DNA from: Anaerobacillus sp.
GTDB taxonomy: Bacteria > Bacillota > Bacilli > Bacillales > Anaerobacillaceae
Direction: 5' to 3'
NCBI GenBank assembly: GCA_007118195.1
Contig: SKSA01000074.1
Location: forward strand, 1 to 17,143
Length of the DNA: 17,143 bases
In this document: piece by piece, positions 15,394 to 17,143 of the stretch
Layout: every line of letters begins with the position of its first letter
Position numbering within the stretch: the stretch's first letter is position 1
Notes under the pieces: model-generated
The model's database searches: none
Told to the model about the DNA's origin: nothing
What the model saw: only the letters and a program-made list of their open reading frames with translations
Program-made: the position numbers and the translations under genes

Positions 15394-17143
15394 ATGAACA
15401 AAAACATACTAACGTTACTTCTTACCTTTTTATTATTTGCGGGTTGTAATGCCCAAAATGACAATATAACTGATCAAGGGATGAATCCGAATGAACAAAA
15501 TGAGATCGTTTATGAGCAAAATTCTATTGGCAACTTTGGGGCTCAAGTCAGAAACCATTTTGACGACCAAGGTAGAAACTTCCCCGATGTTGTTGACCAT
15601 TGGGCACAAAGCGAAATCGCCTATATCAGTAATAGAGATATCATTCAAGGTTATTTAAATGGTAGGTTTGGTCCAGATGACCAAATCAGAAGAAATCATG
15701 CGGCTTTAATGTTGCAACGTGAATTGAATTTTGACACGGCTAATCGCCCTAATCCAAACTTTATTGATATAAGTGTTGACCACCCTGAATATGAAGTTAT
15801 TGCTACATTGGCTGATGAAGGAATATTTAGAGGTAATAATGGACGCTTTAATCCCAATGCGCCAATAACCCGTGCAGAAACAGCTGCGATTTTACAACGG
15901 GCCTTTAACTTGGAAGGAACTGGCGATTTTGAATTTCGGGATGTATCTACTGACTATTGGGGGCATCAGGTTATTCAATCATTATTAGCCCATCAAATAA
16001 CGAGAGGATATGGCGATCGTTCTTTCAGACCTACCTCTAACATATCGAGAGCTGAATTTTCTGTTTTCATGGCTCGTGTACTGAATGATGATTTTAAAAT
16101 TCCATTAGAAGACCCTCAAGAGGAAGAAATAATCGACGACGAAGAAAAAGATCGAGAAGAATTAACTGTCCATTTTCTTGATGTAGGTCAAGGTGATTCG
16201 TCTGTCATCCATTTACCAAATGGAAAAGTAATTTTGGTCGATGCTGGTACTCAAACCGCAGGACAAAAAGTGGTCGCCTATTTAAAACAAGCTGGGATTA
16301 GCTCGATTGACTTAGTCGTGGCCACCCACGCTCACGCTGATCACATTGGCGGATTACTACCTATTTTTGAAGAGTTCGATGTAAAACAAGTATTAGATAG
16401 TGGACGAACCCACACCACACAAACGTATATGAATTATTTAACTTCTATTGATGAAAAAGATATTCCTTTTGAAATTGCCGAAGTGGGCTCAGAAATAGAC
16501 CTTGATCCTAACGTAAAAATAACTGTTTTAAATACAGGTTCTGAACAAAAAAGTTTAAACGATTCCTCTGTTTCTTTAAAAATTACGTATGATCAGGTGA
16601 ACTTTCTCTTCACAGGAGATGCTGAAGAGTTATCTGAAGGTGAGATGGCAGCTGCATTTGACTTAACATCACAAATCCTTCACGCCGGACATCATGGGTC
16701 AAGAACATCTTCCACTCAACTTTTTTTAGATAACGTTCAACCTGAAGTTGCCATTTTATCGTTCGGGCAAGGAAATAGATATAATCACCCTCATAATGAG
16801 GTCATAGAACGGTTACGAGCAAATGGAGCAACGCTTTATGCAACTGCCGCTAACGGCGATATTATTGTCACATCTGATGGGTTAACATACGAAGTAAAAA
16901 ATACTCCTTGGGACGGTACTGGTCATGAGGGCGGTTCTACAGGGGATGAAGATGACTATATTTTTCCAATCAACATTAACACCGCCAATGAAGAAGAGCT
17001 ACAGCAAATTACTGGTGTAGGTCCCGTCATTGCAACCCGGATTATTGAATATCGAGAAACACACGGTGATTTTACTTCGATCGAACAAATTCAAAATGTC
17101 AGCGGCATTGGTCCCGCTACGTTCGAAGGCATGAAAGATGAAA
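15394..17143 (+). CDS. SLH-repeat lipoprotein with ComEC-like metallo-beta-lactamase and ComEA-like HhH domains, 3' end outside window
   Basis: There are 583 codons before the edge. AGGAGG ends 7 nt before the ATG. Residues 1-18 are a lipoprotein signal with lipobox LFAGC (Cys18). Three SLH units span about 60-235 (FPDVVDHWAQSEIAYI, FNPNAPITRAETAAIL, FRPTSNISRAEFSVFM). After an acidic linker, residues about 257-500 form a metallo-beta-lactamase fold like the C-terminal part of ComEC: FLDVGQGDSSVIHLP, THAHADHIGG (His312, His314, Asp316, His317), FTGDAEE and AGHHGS, so metal ligands are present. Residues about 526-583 match the helix-hairpin-helix domain of ComEA (INTANEEELQQITGVGPVIA and FTSIEQIQNVSGIGPATF), which binds DNA. 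ComEC and ComEA normally take up DNA; the ComEC enzyme domain is thought to degrade the non-transported strand. I infer an envelope-bound nuclease or phosphodiesterase acting on extracellular DNA. Being both lipid-anchored and SLH-bound is odd. Confidence 0.9.
   Translation, partial: MNKNILTLLLTFLLFAGCNAQNDNITDQGMNPNEQNEIVYEQNSIGNFGAQVRNHFDDQGRNFPDVVDHWAQSEIAYISNRDIIQGYLNGRFGPDDQIRRNHAALMLQRELNFDTANRPNPNFIDISVDHPEYEVIATLADEGIFRGNNGRFNPNAPITRAETAAILQRAFNLEGTGDFEFRDVSTDYWGHQVIQSLLAHQITRGYGDRSFRPTSNISRAEFSVFMARVLNDDFKIPLEDPQEEEIIDDEEKDREELTVHFLDVGQGDSSVIHLPNGKVILVDAGTQTAGQKVVAYLKQAGISSIDLVVATHAHADHIGGLLPIFEEFDVKQVLDSGRTHTTQTYMNYLTSIDEKDIPFEIAEVGSEIDLDPNVKITVLNTGSEQKSLNDSSVSLKITYDQVNFLFTGDAEELSEGEMAAAFDLTSQILHAGHHGSRTSSTQLFLDNVQPEVAILSFGQGNRYNHPHNEVIERLRANGATLYATAANGDIIVTSDGLTYEVKNTPWDGTGHEGGSTGDEDDYIFPININTANEEELQQITGVGPVIATRIIEYRETHGDFTSIEQIQNVSGIGPATFEGMKDE

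Noticed and set aside
15433..15648. Minus-strand ORF of 71 codons opposite the SLH lipoprotein gene
   Set aside because: It is antisense to the signal-peptide and first SLH coding region and has no supporting features.

Overview
The window looks like a chromosomal piece of a low-GC Bacillota, most likely a Bacillaceae member. The grounds are A/T-rich spacers, strong AGGAGG-type ribosome sites, surface proteins with S-layer homology (SLH) domains, a lipobox protein, a VanZ remnant and the GTGTCAGACACC palindromic repeat that I associate with bacilli. I could not confirm the genus.

Left block (1-7761, minus strand): a two-gene, translationally coupled operon. The first gene encodes a CHASE2 membrane adenylate cyclase of the K/T (class IIIb-like) type. 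Its reading frame appears to begin at a CTG codon. The second gene overlaps it by 4 bp (ATGA). It encodes a very large exported protein of at least 1992 residues, running off the left edge. That protein has an N-terminal FecR domain, a charged helical segment, surface-type beta modules, a tandemly duplicated module of about 463 residues, and the beginning of a discoidin-like domain.

Middle gap (7762-8803): a 42-codon plus-strand gene with a good Shine-Dalgarno site and its own terminator; the last 37 codons of a lost vanZ-like gene with the terminator still present; a 130-bp non-coding element with IS21-type inverted ends; and a palindromic REP-like repeat that supplies the 3' end of the next gene.

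Centre (8804-11104, minus strand): a two-gene operon. One protein has a zinc ribbon, a membrane segment, TPR-like helices and an FxLYD-like domain. The other is a membrane-anchored trypsin-like (HtrA-type) serine protease without a PDZ domain. Upstream lies a hairpin-rich sequence resembling a solitary IS200/IS605 end.

Right block (11381-17143): a minus-strand D,D-carboxypeptidase fused to three SLH repeats and a DUF5050-like propeller tail; a minus-strand six-helix voltage-gated-type potassium channel with its own terminator; a 720-bp spacer holding two or three related structured elements; and a plus-strand lipoprotein joining SLH repeats, a ComEC-like metallo-beta-lactamase domain and a ComEA-like helix-hairpin-helix domain, cut by the right edge.

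The common theme is the cell envelope: peptidoglycan trimming, surface anchoring, extracytoplasmic proteolysis, extracellular DNA handling and a CHASE2 sensor producing cAMP. The most unusual items are the CHASE2-cyclase/FecR-adhesin operon, the SLH-ComEC-ComEA lipoprotein and the repeated structured spacer in front of it. I found no tRNA, rRNA, CRISPR array or intact transposase gene.
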